64,000 bases of DNA from Cydia pomonella (taxonomy: Eukaryota; Arthropoda; Insecta; Lepidoptera; Tortricidae), in contig NC_084725.1 in assembly GCF_033807575.1 (NCBI RefSeq), forward strand, positions 4,127,001 to 4,191,000, read 5' to 3'. This document shows, one piece after another, positions 53,254 to 64,000 of this stretch. The notes beneath the pieces were generated by a model. That model saw only the letters and a list, made by a program, of their open reading frames with translations, was not told the DNA's origin and made no database searches. How positions within the stretch are numbered: the stretch's first letter is position 1; every line of letters begins with the position of its first letter. A program made the position numbers and the translations under genes.

Positions 53254-53700
53254 TCTCTCTCTCTCTCAGCGCTTGAGTCACACAAATACGCCGTCAAAAA
53301 GCTGAATACAATCTATGTTACGCTGATATTTTAAAACGACATTCTTAATATGTTCCTACGTAACATTTCCAAGTAAATTAGGCATAAGTAATGAAAGTGT
53401 ATTTATAAAATTTGTGAAATTTTATAGTTGCTAGTTGGGCGATTATTAATTAGTCTTGAACCTAACTAATCAAACTATTCACCAACGCTTCTCTAGGCCA
53501 CCAGCGCTTCTATAGCATCTGTCATATCGATTTTTTTTTCTTTTCGTACGATTGCCATATTGGCTAGGCCCTCAAGGGTTACTATGTGGTAAGGTTAAGC
53601 AGCGTGGACGGAGTGGCCAGCAGAGCCTATTATTTATTTTTGTACCGACATAAAGTAGCATACATATAAATTAGAAATAATTAATATTAACTATTTTTGA

Positions 53701-54115
53701 TTGCAGAAGGCCGCCAAGCTCAAGTGGGATTGGACGGGATACATCTGTAGGATGCAGCCAGACGGATGGGCCAAAATAGCAACCGAATGGACACATAGAT
53801 AATCCGAGACAGGCAGGCCAAAAACGAGATGGCGTGACGACCTGGACTTATTTTGTGGCGACTGGCGGGAGCATGCACAAAACCGTGACGAGTGGCGGAA
53901 GACAGGGATGGCCTTTGACCAGCAGTGGGGACACAATTTAGGCTATTTAAAAAAATTAAACGTGGAGTTGGCGGAGGATTCCAATGATTAGCTGGACAGA
54001 AAAGAAGTTAAACGAAGAGGTTCTGAGCATGGCAGGATAGAAGAGATGCCTGTTAGACACAATAGCTTATAAAAGGGACAAGATGGTTGGCCGATTGATA
54101 CAGCACGACCTATAA
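53701..54115 (+). pseudogene. two LINE ORF C-terminal remnants (left arm)
   Basis: 53701-53955 reads KAAKLKWDWTGYICRMQPDG, WAKIATEWTHR, a stop, then RPKTRWRDDLDLFCGDWREH and DEWRKTGMAFDQQWG. This is the C-terminal pattern of RTE-type endonuclease-reverse transcriptases. 53985-54115 reads SWTEKKLNEEVLSMAG, a stop, then KRCLLDTIAYKRDKMVGRLI and QHDL, typical of the region just after the RT core. The order and stops show decayed copies or a rearranged one. Confidence 0.65.
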
Positions 54116-55103
54116 AAAAGAATCTATCGGTCACGTGACCTGTCACGAGTTTAACATTTTTTCCACATCACAAAAAGTGCACAGCAGCGCCGCTAAAGAA
54201 GTTTTCACTTCAAAAACATCTTAGAGAGCAAGATTGAGGTAAAAGACGCAGGGAAGAGCCAGGCTGACATATCTCAGGCGAATAAAAGATACAGTTTTTG
54301 TCGTGTCGTCCGAGGGAGTTAAAAGGCTGGCCCAGCAAAGAACAGTGGTAATTACTCCACTGACAAGAGCATAGCTCTTAAATATTGGTGATGATGAATA
54401 TAAATTATAAAGTGCTATATAAACTTGTGAAACCGCGCCCTTAAGCAAGCTTATCTTCCTAAAAACCATTCAGACAAATTCACTTATCTTTCATTACGAC
54501 CCCGATTAATTTAAAGTTGATAATTATTCTACAAAAGTTAAATTAATACTTAAACTTATACAAAAATTTAATTATTGGTCTAGTCTATTAGCAGAAAAAA
54601 GTTAAGGATTTAAGAAAAGAAATATAAAGTTTAAAACAAATTTAGCAATTTCAACCAAAAATATACAAAGTCTTTTAAAATTACAAATCTAGGCAACACT
54701 GCGAAAGTTAAAGAAAGAACCTTCAATAAACCTATTTCAATTCGGTCCCCGCAGACACGGTAACTTTTTTGTTTGAAACTTGTAAGTCTATAATCGACAT
54801 GATAAAGATTTTAACCCGTGTCCGATATTATCGGGCACCGCGGGAGTTATATATTTCCAATTTCTGAGTTATGATAGAAACAAAAGAGCTTAACTTTTGG
54901 AATAAGTAATTATATACCGACTTTTCTGCTTAGAAGTAATTTACTTGCTAAGATCACCTGTAAAATTAAACAGGCATTGGTAGTGACATTTAAAAGTTTC
55001 GCGTTTTGATCGCATTTCAAAACATATTTAACACATAAATGGCTTGAAATTGTGATGCCAACCTCAAACTTTTTCATAGAAATACATATCTCTGTTTTGT
55101 CAA

Positions 55104-55205
55104 TTTTTTTTTTATACCACGACGGTGGCAAGAAAGCATACGGCCCGCCTGATGGTAAGCAGTCACCGTAGCCTATGGACGCCTGCAACTCCAGAGGTGT
55201 TAATT
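55104..55205 (-). pseudogene. CR1/Jockey-like LINE 3'-end fragment (left arm)
   Basis: A T run, then TACCACGACGGTGGCAAGAA, GGTAAGCAGTCACCGTAGCC and GCCTGCAACTCCAGAGGTG. The 10-base T run here is 9 in the mirror copy (57079-57180). Confidence 0.65.
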
Positions 55206-55324
55206 TTTGCTGGGACATCAGTTATGGTCCGCGACCACGACCAGTGAAACCTGCGTCGATACGTTGGATATATGGGTAACAAAATAAATTGGCGATAGAC
55301 CAGGTTTTAAATGTTTTAAAATTG

Positions 55325-55835
55325 CTAGTGATTGTTTCAGGTAAATAAAGTACTTGTCATATCATATTTGTTTTTTAACCTTTTGACCGCCACCGTCGGC
55401 TATGGCCGACATCTGAAAGACTTGCCAAGGTCGCCAACGACGGCTACAGCCGACAGTATCGCCAATGCAATAGGGACTAACGCGGGCCTCCGTAAAGTTC
55501 AATTTCAAATTCGTCGTTCGGCGTTCAAAAGGCTAATAAAATAATTTATAATGAGATCGAAGAGCAAAGAAAGTGGACTTACGCGTATCTGATCCAAAAG
55601 ATCTCCTTGCCAATTCACCGGGGCAACGCTGCCAGTATCATGGGGACTTTTGGGCCAGGTACGGTCCGGGGTGGGGACTTTGGCCTACTTACTCGTAAAT
55701 TTAGTGAGTAAGATTGACATAGCCTGTTGCGGATTACATTATTTGTTAGTATGACGAAGCCTGTAGCTGATTTGTTTTTGTAAGCCCTTGACGAAGTCTG
55801 CGTGATCACGAACTATGAATGGACTACTCGCTTAC
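55325..55835 (-). repeat. repeat unit U2, inverted, truncated
   Basis: Reverse complement of U1 from CTAGTGATTG to CTCGCTTAC; the first 200 bp of the unit are missing. It forms the inner end of the left arm. Confidence 0.85.
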
Positions 55836-56448
55836 ATATATATATATAATTTTCGCTATATATATATATATATAATAATGTCCTTTTATCGAATTCGCAA
55901 TACAAGCTATAAATGTCTCATTCAGATGCCACAAATAGAGCGGTTATTACGTGTCCAACCCAACTCACGCAATAATAGCCCTAACCTAAAACTTTAAACT
56001 GCCTCGTTTGCTCTAGTGTTTAGAAAGTCTTATGTAACATCAGAACATTACATATTTGTCTAGTAAGCGAGTAGTCCATTCATAGTTCGTGATCACGCAG
56101 ACTTCGTCAAGGGCTTACAAAAACAAATCAGCTACAGGCTTCGTCATACTAACAAATAATGTAATCCGCAACAGGCTATGTCAATCTTACTCACTAAATT
56201 TACGAGTAAGTAGGTAAGTACGAGTAGTAGTATTATTATATATATATATATATATATATAATAATGTCCTTTTATCGAATTCGCAATACAAGCTATAAAT
56301 GTCTCATTCAGATGCCACAAATAGAGCGGTTATTACGTGTCCAACCCAACTCACGCAATAATAGCCCTAACCTAAAACTTTAAACTGCCTCGTTTGCTCT
56401 AGTGTTTAGAAAGTCTTATGTAACATCAGAACATTACATATTTGTCTA
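55836..56448. other. palindrome spacer, 613 bp
   Basis: Consists of a TA-rich stretch (55836-55872), truncated unit U3, a short GTAAGTACGAGTAGTAGTAT link, another TA run and the first 200 bp of U4. It is not self-complementary apart from the TA runs. Confidence 0.85.
55857..56214 (+). repeat. repeat unit U3, truncated
   Basis: Matches U1 from its TA run through ACGAGTAAGTAGG (49160) and then stops, lacking the retroelement remnant and MITE part. Confidence 0.85.
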
Positions 56449-56959
56449 GTAAGCGAGTAGTCCATTCATAGTTCGTGATCACGCAGACTTCGTCAAGGGC
56501 TTACAAAAACAAATCAGCTACAGGCTTCGTCATACTAACAAATAATGTAATCCGCAACAGGCTATGTCAATCTTACTCACTAAATTTACGAGTAAGTAGG
56601 CCAAAGTCCCCACCCCGGACCGTACCTGGCCCAAAAGTCCCCATGATACTGGCAGCGTTGCCCCGGTGAATTGGCAAGGAGATCTTTTGGATCAGATACG
56701 CGTAAGTCCACTTTCTTTGCTCTTCGATCTCATTATAAATTATTTTATTAGCCTTTTGAACGCCGAACGACGAATTTGAAATTGAACTTTACGGAGGCCC
56801 GCGTTAGTCCCTATTGCATTGGCGATACTGTCGGCTGTAGCCGTCGTTGGCGACCTTGGCAAGTCTTTCAGATGTCGGCCATAGCCGACGGTGGCGGTCA
56901 AAAGGTTAAAAAACAAATATGATATGACAAGTACTTTATTTACCTGAAACAATCACTAG
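56236..56959 (+). repeat. repeat unit U4, full length
   Basis: Full copy, direct relative to U1 (offset 7440 bp). From 56449 onward it belongs to the right arm and mirrors U2. Confidence 0.85.
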
Positions 56960-57078
56960 CAATTTTAAAACATTTAAAACCTGGTCTATCGCCAATTTAT
57001 TTTGTTACCCATATATCCAACGTATCGACGCAGGTTTCACTGGTCGTGGTCGCGGACCATAACTGATGTCCCAGCAAA

Positions 57079-57180
57079 AATTAACACCTCTGGAGTTGCA
57101 GGCGTCCATAGGCTACGGTGACTGCTTACCATCAGGCGGGCCGTATGCTTTCTTGCCACCGTCGTGGTATAAAAAAAAAT
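57079..57180 (+). pseudogene. CR1/Jockey-like LINE 3'-end fragment (right arm)
   Basis: Mirror of 55104-55205 with a 9-base A run. Confidence 0.65.
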
Positions 57181-58167
57181 TGACAAAACAGAGATATGTA
57201 TTTCTATGAAAAAGTTTGAGGTTGGCATCACAATTTCAAGCCATTTATGTGTTAAATATGTTTTGAAATGCGATCAAAACGCGAAACTTTTAAATGTCAC
57301 TACCAATGCCTGTTTAATTTTACAGGTGATCTTAGCAAGTAAATTACTTCTAAGCAGAAAAGTCGGTATATAATTACTTATTCCAAAAGTTAAGCTCTTT
57401 TGTTTCTATCATAACTCAGAAATTGGAAATATATAACTCCCGCGGTGCCCGATAATATCGGACACGGGTTAAAATCTTTATCATGTCGATTATAGACTTA
57501 CAAGTTTCAAACAAAAAAGTTACCGTGTCTGCGGGGACCGAATTGAAATAGGTTTATTGAAGGTTCTTTCTTTAACTTTCGCAGTGTTGCCTAGATTTGT
57601 AATTTTAAAAGACTTTGTATATTTTTGGTTGAAATTGCTAAATTTGTTTTAAACTTTATATTTCTTTTCTTAAATCCTTAACTTTTTTCTGCTAATAGAC
57701 TAGACCAATAATTAAATTTTTGTATAAGTTTAAGTATTAATTTAACTTTTGTAGAATAATTATCAACTTTAAATTAATCGGGGTCGTAATGAAAGATAAG
57801 TGAATTTGTCTGAATGGTTTTTAGGAAGATAAGCTTGCTTAAGGGCGCGGTTTCACAAGTTTATATAGCACTTTATAATTTATATTCATCATCACCAATA
57901 TTTAAGAGCTATGCTCTTGTCAGTGGAGTAATTACCACTGTTCTTTGCTGGGCCAGCCTTTTAACTCCCTCGGACGACACGACAAAAACTGTATCTTTTA
58001 TTCGCCTGAGATATGTCAGCCTGGCTCTTCCCTGCGTCTTTTACCTCAATCTTGCTCTCTAAGATGTTTTTGAAGTGAAAACTTCTTTAGCGGCGCTGCT
58101 GTGCACTTTTTGTGATGTGGAAAAAATGTTAAACTCGTGACAGGTCACGTGACCGATAGATTCTTTT

Positions 58168-58582
58168 TTATAGGTCGTGCTGTATCAATCGGCCAACCAT
58201 CTTGTCCCTTTTATAAGCTATTGTGTCTAACAGGCATCTCTTCTATCCTGCCATGCTCAGAACCTCTTCGTTTAACTTCTTTTCTGTCCAGCTAATCATT
58301 GGAATCCTCCGCCAACTCCACGTTTAATTTTTTTAAATAGCCTAAATTGTGTCCCCACTGCTGGTCAAAGGCCATCCCTGTCTTCCGCCACTCGTCACGG
58401 TTTTGTGCATGCTCCCGCCAGTCGCCACAAAATAAGTCCAGGTCGTCACGCCATCTCGTTTTTGGCCTGCCTGTCTCGGATTATCTATGTGTCCATTCGG
58501 TTGCTATTTTGGCCCATCCGTCCGGCTGCATCCTACAGATGTATCCCGTCCAATCCCACTTGAGCTTGGCGGCCTTCTGCAA
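58168..58582 (-). pseudogene. two LINE ORF C-terminal remnants (right arm)
   Basis: Mirror of 53701-54115, with base 58523 differing (silent in the overlapping minus-strand reading SGC). The same stops are present, so they predate the duplication. Confidence 0.65.
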
Positions 58583-59029
58583 TCAAAAATAGTTAATATT
58601 AATTATTTCTAATTTATATGTATGCTACTTTATGTCGGTACAAAAATAAATAATAGGCTCTGCTGGCCACTCCGTCCACGCTGCTTAACCTTACCACATA
58701 GTAACCCTTGAGGGCCTAGCCAATATGGCAATCGTACGAAAAGAAAAAAAAATCGATATGACAGATGCTATAGAAGCGCTGGTGGCCTAGAGAAGCGTTG
58801 GTGAATAGTTTGATTAGTTAGGTTCAAGACTAATTAATAATCGCCCAACTAGCAACTATAAAATTTCACAAATTTTATAAATACACTTTCATTACTTATG
58901 CCTAATTTACTTGGAAATGTTACGTAGGAACATATTAAGAATGTCGTTTTAAAATATCAGCGTAACATAGATTGTATTCAGCTTTTTGACGGCGTATTTG
59001 TGTGACTCAAGCGCTGAGAGAGAGAGAGA

Positions 59030-59344
59030 GCTGATGGCCTAGCGGTAAGAGCATGCGACTTGCAATCCGGAGGTCGCGGGTTCAAACCCCGGCTTATACT
59101 AATGAGTTTTTCGGAACTTATGTACGGAATATCATTTGATATTTTCCAGTCGCTTTTCGGTGAAGGTAACACCGTGAGGAAACCGGACTAATCCCAATAA
59201 GGCCTAGTTTACCCCTGGGTTGGAAGGTCAGTCGCTTTCGTAAAAACTAGTACCTACGCCGATTTCTGGAATTATTTTCCAAGCGGGCCGCAGGTTCGCA
59301 TGAGCCCTGGGAAAATGCCGGGCAATACCAGGAAGATGATGATG
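59030..59344 (+). mobile_element. S1 SINE (right arm)
   Basis: Mirror of 52939-53253: TGATGGCCTAGCGGTAAGAG, GGGTTCAAACCCCGGC, ending CAATACCAGGAAGATGATGA. Preceded by an AGAG run. Confidence 0.85.
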
Positions 59345-60307
59345 GTATGACAGATGCTATGAAAAGTGACGTGACTATTTTCATACATTACTAAAGTTTC
59401 GATTGGCGTGTCATATCAACGATTGTCATCTTGGATAGACCCCCAGTATTTTCATTGCCCTATTTATAATATAAAAGGATAAGTTTTGCCCTTTATTTTA
59501 TTTTGAAGTACCATTTTTATTAGTAAAAACATCGCAAAAACAAAATACCTCTCACCCCGCACTCCACGGTTTAACATTAAAGTAAACCATCCAAATTGTG
59601 CCAAAGAAATACCTCAAGGACCAACCTACTTGAGCCTCCCTCTTAACAAGGGGGGGTTGAGTACTTCATGTATTCCTATTGCTTACGGTGCTCAAGGGAT
59701 GTATTTGAACATTACAATTTTACCTCTGTTTGATCTCCTCTAAATATCAGTTTTACATCACTTGTATTGGATCAAGCTCGCTCCAATTTAGTTATAAATA
59801 CGATCGAGCTACCCTAAGACGCACCTACTTACATGAATTAAGATATTCGAAAATAAATGAATCAGGGAAGTGTACTAACCAGTCAAATTAGCTAGCTCTT
59901 TAAAACTACTATGAAGTTAGTATAAAAAATGAAGACGGCGATAACACAATTTATCCATCTTATTTTAGTGAGTTTTCTTGATTTAAAAATAATTGAGAGC
60001 GCAAACATGTTTATTACTCCGTGAAGCTATATAATCATGGAACATGGTGCCGATGCCGACCAGGAGCACACATCGTCCTCAAAAAGACGAATATTGACCT
60101 CCCCACATTGGTTCTCCGGGCTCCCCCGTGGAGCGACCCGCCACAACAGTTGAAAGGCGGAAAGGAAAGGAAGTATGAGAGGCCGCTTCCGCCTTTAAAA
60201 AATCCAGATCGAATGAAATCCAGTCAGCCGATTTTTTAATCTGGCAGTCTCAAGCATTCGTAAAGCACGAAGTTTTATGTGTAAACTAAACTTAAATCTT
60301 TTTAAAC

Positions 60308-60715
60308 ATGTTTGAACGCGGTAAAGGTGGCAAGGTTAGAGGAAAGACAAAGTCCCGTTCTAACCATGCTGAACACCAGTTCCCCGTCGGCCGTATCCAC
60401 AGGCTTCTACGCAAGGGCAACTTTGCCGAGCGCGTCGGTGCCAGCGGCCCGGTGTACCTCGCCGCCGTCATGGAGTACCTGGCCGCTGAGGTTCTCGAGT
60501 TGGCGGGCAACGCCGCTAGTAACAACAAGAAGACCAGGATCATCTCCAGACATCTTCAGCTGGCTATCCGCAACAACGAGGAGTTGAATAAGCTCTTCTC
60601 CGGTGTGACTATCGCCCAGGGCGGTGTGCTGCCGAACACTCAGGCCGTGCTCCTGCCCAAGAAGACGGAGAAGAAGGCTAAAGTGTCCTCACTTCTCATC
60701 TTGCTATTTCTGTAG
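60308..60715 (+). CDS. divergent histone H2A, palindrome copy 2, 135 aa
   Basis: The encoded protein is identical to that of 51569-51976, including the D90N-type acidic-patch change, the altered N-terminus and the 11-residue C-terminal extension (stop TAG at 60713). Transcription would run outward, away from the palindrome centre, so the two genes are divergent with about 8.3 kb between start codons. The 1-bp indel between the arms lies near 60254, upstream of the ATG, and does not touch the frame. The upstream leader is ACTAAACTTAAATCTTTTT with no obvious TATA box at standard distance. A short A run (AAAAAAA near 60806) lies about 90 bp after the stop, which could be a retrocopy tail, but this is weak. 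The start codon is the only ATG before the histone fold. Confidence 0.8.
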   Translation: MFERGKGGKVRGKTKSRSNHAEHQFPVGRIHRLLRKGNFAERVGASGPVYLAAVMEYLAAEVLELAGNAASNNKKTRIISRHLQLAIRNNEELNKLFSGVTIAQGGVLPNTQAVLLPKKTEKKAKVSSLLILLFL

Positions 60716-61070
60716 CGGTGACACCCTGGATATTGGTGAATGTGTGCATTTGCCTCGTTTTTCGATTGACTGTTATATTAAATTTGTTTTTATGACCACT
60801 GTTAAAAAAAATAATTTATCAATAGGAAGTAACCCTGATTCTCTTCTTTTTATATAATCTTTATACTTGATAACGAAGTCTTTATTAAAGAGACCTTTTG
60901 AATCGGGCTTGAAACAAGGTTCTCTTTATAACTCCAGATATTTTGAATTCTAAGGACCTGTTTCACAATGTCCAAGTAAAGTCCTGAATAAACTAATTGC
61001 CACTTATCTGACGAATAGTCATAGTCAGCGTTTCATAATCTTCAAATAAGCTTAACTCGATGATAAATAC

Positions 61071-61226
61071 ATTAACAAAATTCAAAAAATTCAAAAATGT
61101 ATTCTGCAAGTAGGCCTCAAGGGCTCTTTTACAAGTCAATACAACATTTATAGTAACATCATATAGTGACATGAAAAATACATAACAACATTTATAAATA
61201 CAACAGCCAATACCTGGGTAAACATT
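61071..61226 (-). mobile_element. LINE-like 3' end (right arm)
   Basis: Mirror of 51058-51213. Confidence 0.6.
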
Positions 61227-62127
61227 ACATTATAATAATCTTAAAATAAATAATTACTACAATACAATAGAGATGTATAGTCTCTATGGTTAAAAACACA
61301 TTAAATCTGGAGATGTAAAAGGTCCCCAATGTCAGAGTACTAATACTAATAAAATTTGGAGGTGTAAAGTCTCTCCAAGTGTCAAAATAGACTTTATACT
61401 AAATAAATAAACCGCGTCTGGACTGTTAAAAATTAAGGTAGTTTTATCTGGCAGTTAATTTAGTTGTTAATTAGCTATCCAATACTTTACTCAGACTTTG
61501 TGAAAGAAGCCCTAAGTTTAACACTTAATTAATTTCTGCTTATTTAGACTTAAATCTCGACCAGCTCTACGTTTATAATGGTTCAATTAATAAAATTCTT
61601 GTAAGGGCGACAGGAATGAAAACGTTGGGTTGTCTAAAATAACATTTGCTCTATCCTGTCGAGGTAAGTCGTGGATTTAGAAAAATATTCCAAATTGATC
61701 ACGTTCTTATGTTGCTAGTCTTGATTTTTTGGATACACACTTAATTTTCAAAGTTAAAAAATAATTTATTTTATTATAAACACCAGCCTTTACCTGCTAG
61801 GCACAGACTTCCCCTCTGGCCTCGTAAGTTCCCGCATACTTTGTATATACAAGTACAAATTCATCTCAAATGTTGAACTCTTATAGAAATAACAGAAAGT
61901 TTCAAATTAAAAATTGGCCTGGGTTATAGGAATACATTAATATTCTATGATTCTGAGTGTAATAACAAATTATGAATCTGATCTGATTTTGACATTTCTT
62001 CCACGAGAAATAACACTTTCGTCACTTTTTTCGTCAGATCAAATCCAAAACCTGATATTATAATCAGAATACGCCTCCCAGGCATTTATCCATATTGGTA
62101 GGAAACTTGACACACACACTTATGTTA

Positions 62128-62232
62128 TATTTATATAATCAAGCTTTTCAATCTCGTACCTTACTTAGGCAACTCAGCAACCTTCGTTGCCTAAACACGG
62201 TACTCGACTGAAAAGCTCTCTATTATATCACT
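62128..62232. repeat. small foldback repeat, copy 3 (right arm)
   Basis: Mirror of 50052-50156. Confidence 0.7.
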
Positions 62233-62740
62233 AATTGTATAAAATACTATTTATAATATGTATGCTAGTATTAGGATATTTGTCTATGAGCTAATCTGCC
62301 TGAAATAAAGATTTTCATTCATTCACATCCCAAAAAGGGTTTTCCAAGCAAGGTGACAACAAGAGCTTTACAAGTTTGCGGATAAGTCACACAGCTTACG
62401 AGTTCCGTCTTATTGTGGAGCTTTAGCCTTTAGGGACTTGTCAATGCGTCAGCTACCCAAGTTTAACTCGGGTCCATTTTGGTAACAAGAGTTCTCTACA
62501 AAAAAAAATACTACTGCTATAACGACACGTGTGTTTCGCTGGTTTTTCTACATCTGCTTTAAGCCACGTATTCATTATAAACATTTTTTTTATAAAACAG
62601 GCTTATAAACAATGTCTCGTCATAAGTACCATACATTGTCTGGGAAACTTTGTTAACAAACACTGTTTATAAACAAAATTGTTTATAGTGGTTTTAGTAC
62701 CTATTGTAACTAGCAGCCTATTTACCAGGAATAAAACAAA

Positions 62741-63355
62741 AGACATCATACAGAATAAATTGAAAAATTGTAAAAAACAATTTTAATTTGAAACACGTCA
62801 CCAAAGTAAATTAAATAAGTACTCCAGTCCCGTCCGCACGAAAAGGTAATCGCTTTCGTAAAAACTAGTGCCTCCGTCAATTTAAGACGAAGCAGCCGTG
62901 CGAGGCCGGGTTCTATAATAATGTAACCAGGAAAACGCTGAGATACAGATGTCTCGTTTGCACGACTGCTTTTCTTCCCATCATTGAATTGGGTCTCGCA
63001 CTGAAAAAAATATCTTTCTATTCGTAAGCATTAGCTTGAATTGAGCTTTCATATAGCAAAATAAGTATACTCGTAATTGCGTACTTTTCATGTATGGACT
63101 CCCTATTCAACTTTAAGATTCTTTTCGATATACTGTAGTCAACTGTATAATAATTTTTAAGAAAAAAAAACCGTCTTCAATGAGGGAAACCGGTGAAAGA
63201 ACGATTATTGTTGATTTTGGATTTCATACAATGAAATTAAAAATACAGCGTCCTACGCCTAATTATATAGAAAAGGAGGTAACATGTTTCTTTTTGTCAC
63301 TGCACCCACCATGACATATTTCAGATTTGCCCTATGGTTGACAGGTAAGATAGTA
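62741..63355. other. single-copy flank right of the palindrome
   Basis: Contains AATCGCTTTCGTAAAAACTA and GTGCCTCCGTCAATTTAAG at 62848-62887, a short piece of the S1 SINE body. No gene seen. Confidence 0.4.
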
Positions 63356-63358
63356 GGG

Positions 63359-63436
63359 TATAGGGACCGTGCGCGTTGGAGGTTCTGCCATCTTGTGGGC
63401 TACATCGGAACAATAAACATCACATTTACGCCTCGC
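63359..63436 (+). repeat. 75-bp dispersed repeat, copy 2 (see 13620)
   Basis: TATAGGGACCGTGCGCGTTG, TTCTGCCATCTTGTGGGC and CAATAAACATCACATTTACG; diverged from copy 1. Confidence 0.55.
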
Positions 63437-63628
63437 GCCAAAAATCTGACGGCCCCTGTGCTGCCTCCTACAGTTCATGCACGCTCCCTATTCCACTGTA
63501 TTTCAGATAAATTATTTCACACCATGCATGAAATAAAGCACCAAATAATTATTAAAAAAACTAAATAGGATAGAATTATAAAAATGTGCCTTGAAAACCT
63601 AACTGCTTGACAAATATACAAAGAGAAC

Positions 63629-64000
63629 CAATTGCCAAACGTGAACTATGCATCGTTGAAGAGTTCCGTTCTGTTCATCATCAGCAGTTCCACTTCATCA
63701 AATGTCACTTCTACTAATATAAATACTTGATTTGTTGAGGAAAATACTAAGATCACTATATATATATGCCTTTAACATTTGAGGAGTTCCCTCGATTCCT
63801 CATGGGTCCCATCGTCAGAACTCGAACTTGACAAAAAATTGTCTTGTAAATCTAGTTTACTTAACAAACACAGCGAAGAGAACAAATCGCCAAACGTGTA
63901 CTATGCAGCGTTGAAAAGTTCCATTCTGATTATCATCAGCAGTTCCACTTCATCAAATGTCACTTTTTAAATGTAAATACTTGATTTGTTGATGAAAATA
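63629..64000 (+). repeat. direct repeats of ~120 bp, 251 bp apart
   Basis: CCAATTGCCAAACGTGAACT through CATCATCAGCAGTTCCACTT to AATACTTGATTTGTTGAGG (63629-63747) recurs as CAAATCGCCAAACGTGTACT to ATACTTGATTTGTTGATG (63880-63998). Between them lies ACATTTGAGGAGTTCCCTCG, related to 37960. The second copy reaches the window end, so the array may continue. Confidence 0.75.

Larger units (their letters stand above)
49544..55835 (+). repeat. left arm of 12.6-kb palindrome, 6292 bp
   Basis: Matching coordinates in the two arms sum to 112284 (outer and inner parts) or 112283 (between about 52025 and 55110), so the arm is the reverse complement of 56449-62740. Differences I noticed: base 53760 A against 58523 C, a 1-bp indel near 52025/60254, and a T run near 55104-55113 one base longer than its partner. 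The arm carries H2A (minus), a SINE, LINE remnants and the inverted unit U2. Confidence 0.9.
56449..62740 (-). repeat. right arm of 12.6-kb palindrome, 6292 bp
   Basis: Reverse complement of 49544-55835. The outer match ends at ATAAAACAAA (62740), facing TTTGTTTTAT (49544); beyond it the flanks differ completely. Confidence 0.9.

Noticed and set aside
53691..53936. MCPHCW... ORF as a cysteine-rich protein
   Set aside because: Antisense shadow of the LINE C-terminal remnant at 53701-53955 (and its mirror at 58347).
63284..63568. 94-codon ORF at the right edge as a gene
   Set aside because: Overlaps the dispersed 75-bp repeat shared with 13620; no homology or composition support.

Overview
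The window looks like nuclear DNA of a lepidopteran insect (moth or butterfly). It is AT-rich, almost free of host genes, and packed with repeats that resemble lepidopteran families: two tRNA-derived SINE families, CR1/Jockey-like and RTE-like LINE remnants, a Ty1/copia element, and many short inverted-repeat (MITE-like) elements. No ribosomal RNA, functional tRNA, CRISPR array, operon or bacterial signal was found. Family names come from recognised motifs, not from a database search.

Layout. 1-9 kb: SINEs and LINE tails, a hairpin MITE, and an apparently intact RTE-like LINE (ORF 4391-7501, 1036 aa, complete endonuclease and reverse transcriptase) with tandem 5' monomers and a TGTA-repeat 3' end. 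9-11.5 kb: a Ty1/copia retrotransposon on the minus strand with identical 179-bp LTRs and a 5-bp target duplication. Its interior is deleted, so Gag runs directly into reverse transcriptase/RNase H. 11.5-31 kb: a mosaic of SINEs, LINE 3' ends, MITEs (one Harbinger-type with TTA target duplication) and several copies of a dispersed repeat carrying inverted GGTTCCGTA ends. 31.9-35.2 kb: a 106-bp tandem array, then a 2.8-kb foldback structure made of a 120-bp satellite in two opposed arms (9 and 14 monomers) closed by 51-bp terminal inverted repeats. 35-48.8 kb: more LINE/SINE/MITE mosaic, including a 283-bp element with a perfect 8-bp target duplication.

48.8-62.7 kb holds the most striking structure: a nearly perfect palindrome with two 6292-bp arms (49544-55835 and 56449-62740) around a 613-bp spacer. 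I noticed only one substitution and two 1-bp indels between the arms. Each arm carries one intronless, divergent histone H2A gene, so the two copies (minus and plus) point outward. A 0.7-kb repeat unit lies outside the left arm, at both inner ends, and in the spacer. The last 1.2 kb contains short direct repeats.

How it fits together: most coding capacity belongs to selfish elements. The RTE ORF could be active. The copia copy would need proteins supplied in trans. The H2A pair is the only host-type gene recognised. The two large inverted structures could form cruciforms or double-stranded RNA if transcribed, but that is inference, and the palindrome could be an assembly artefact.
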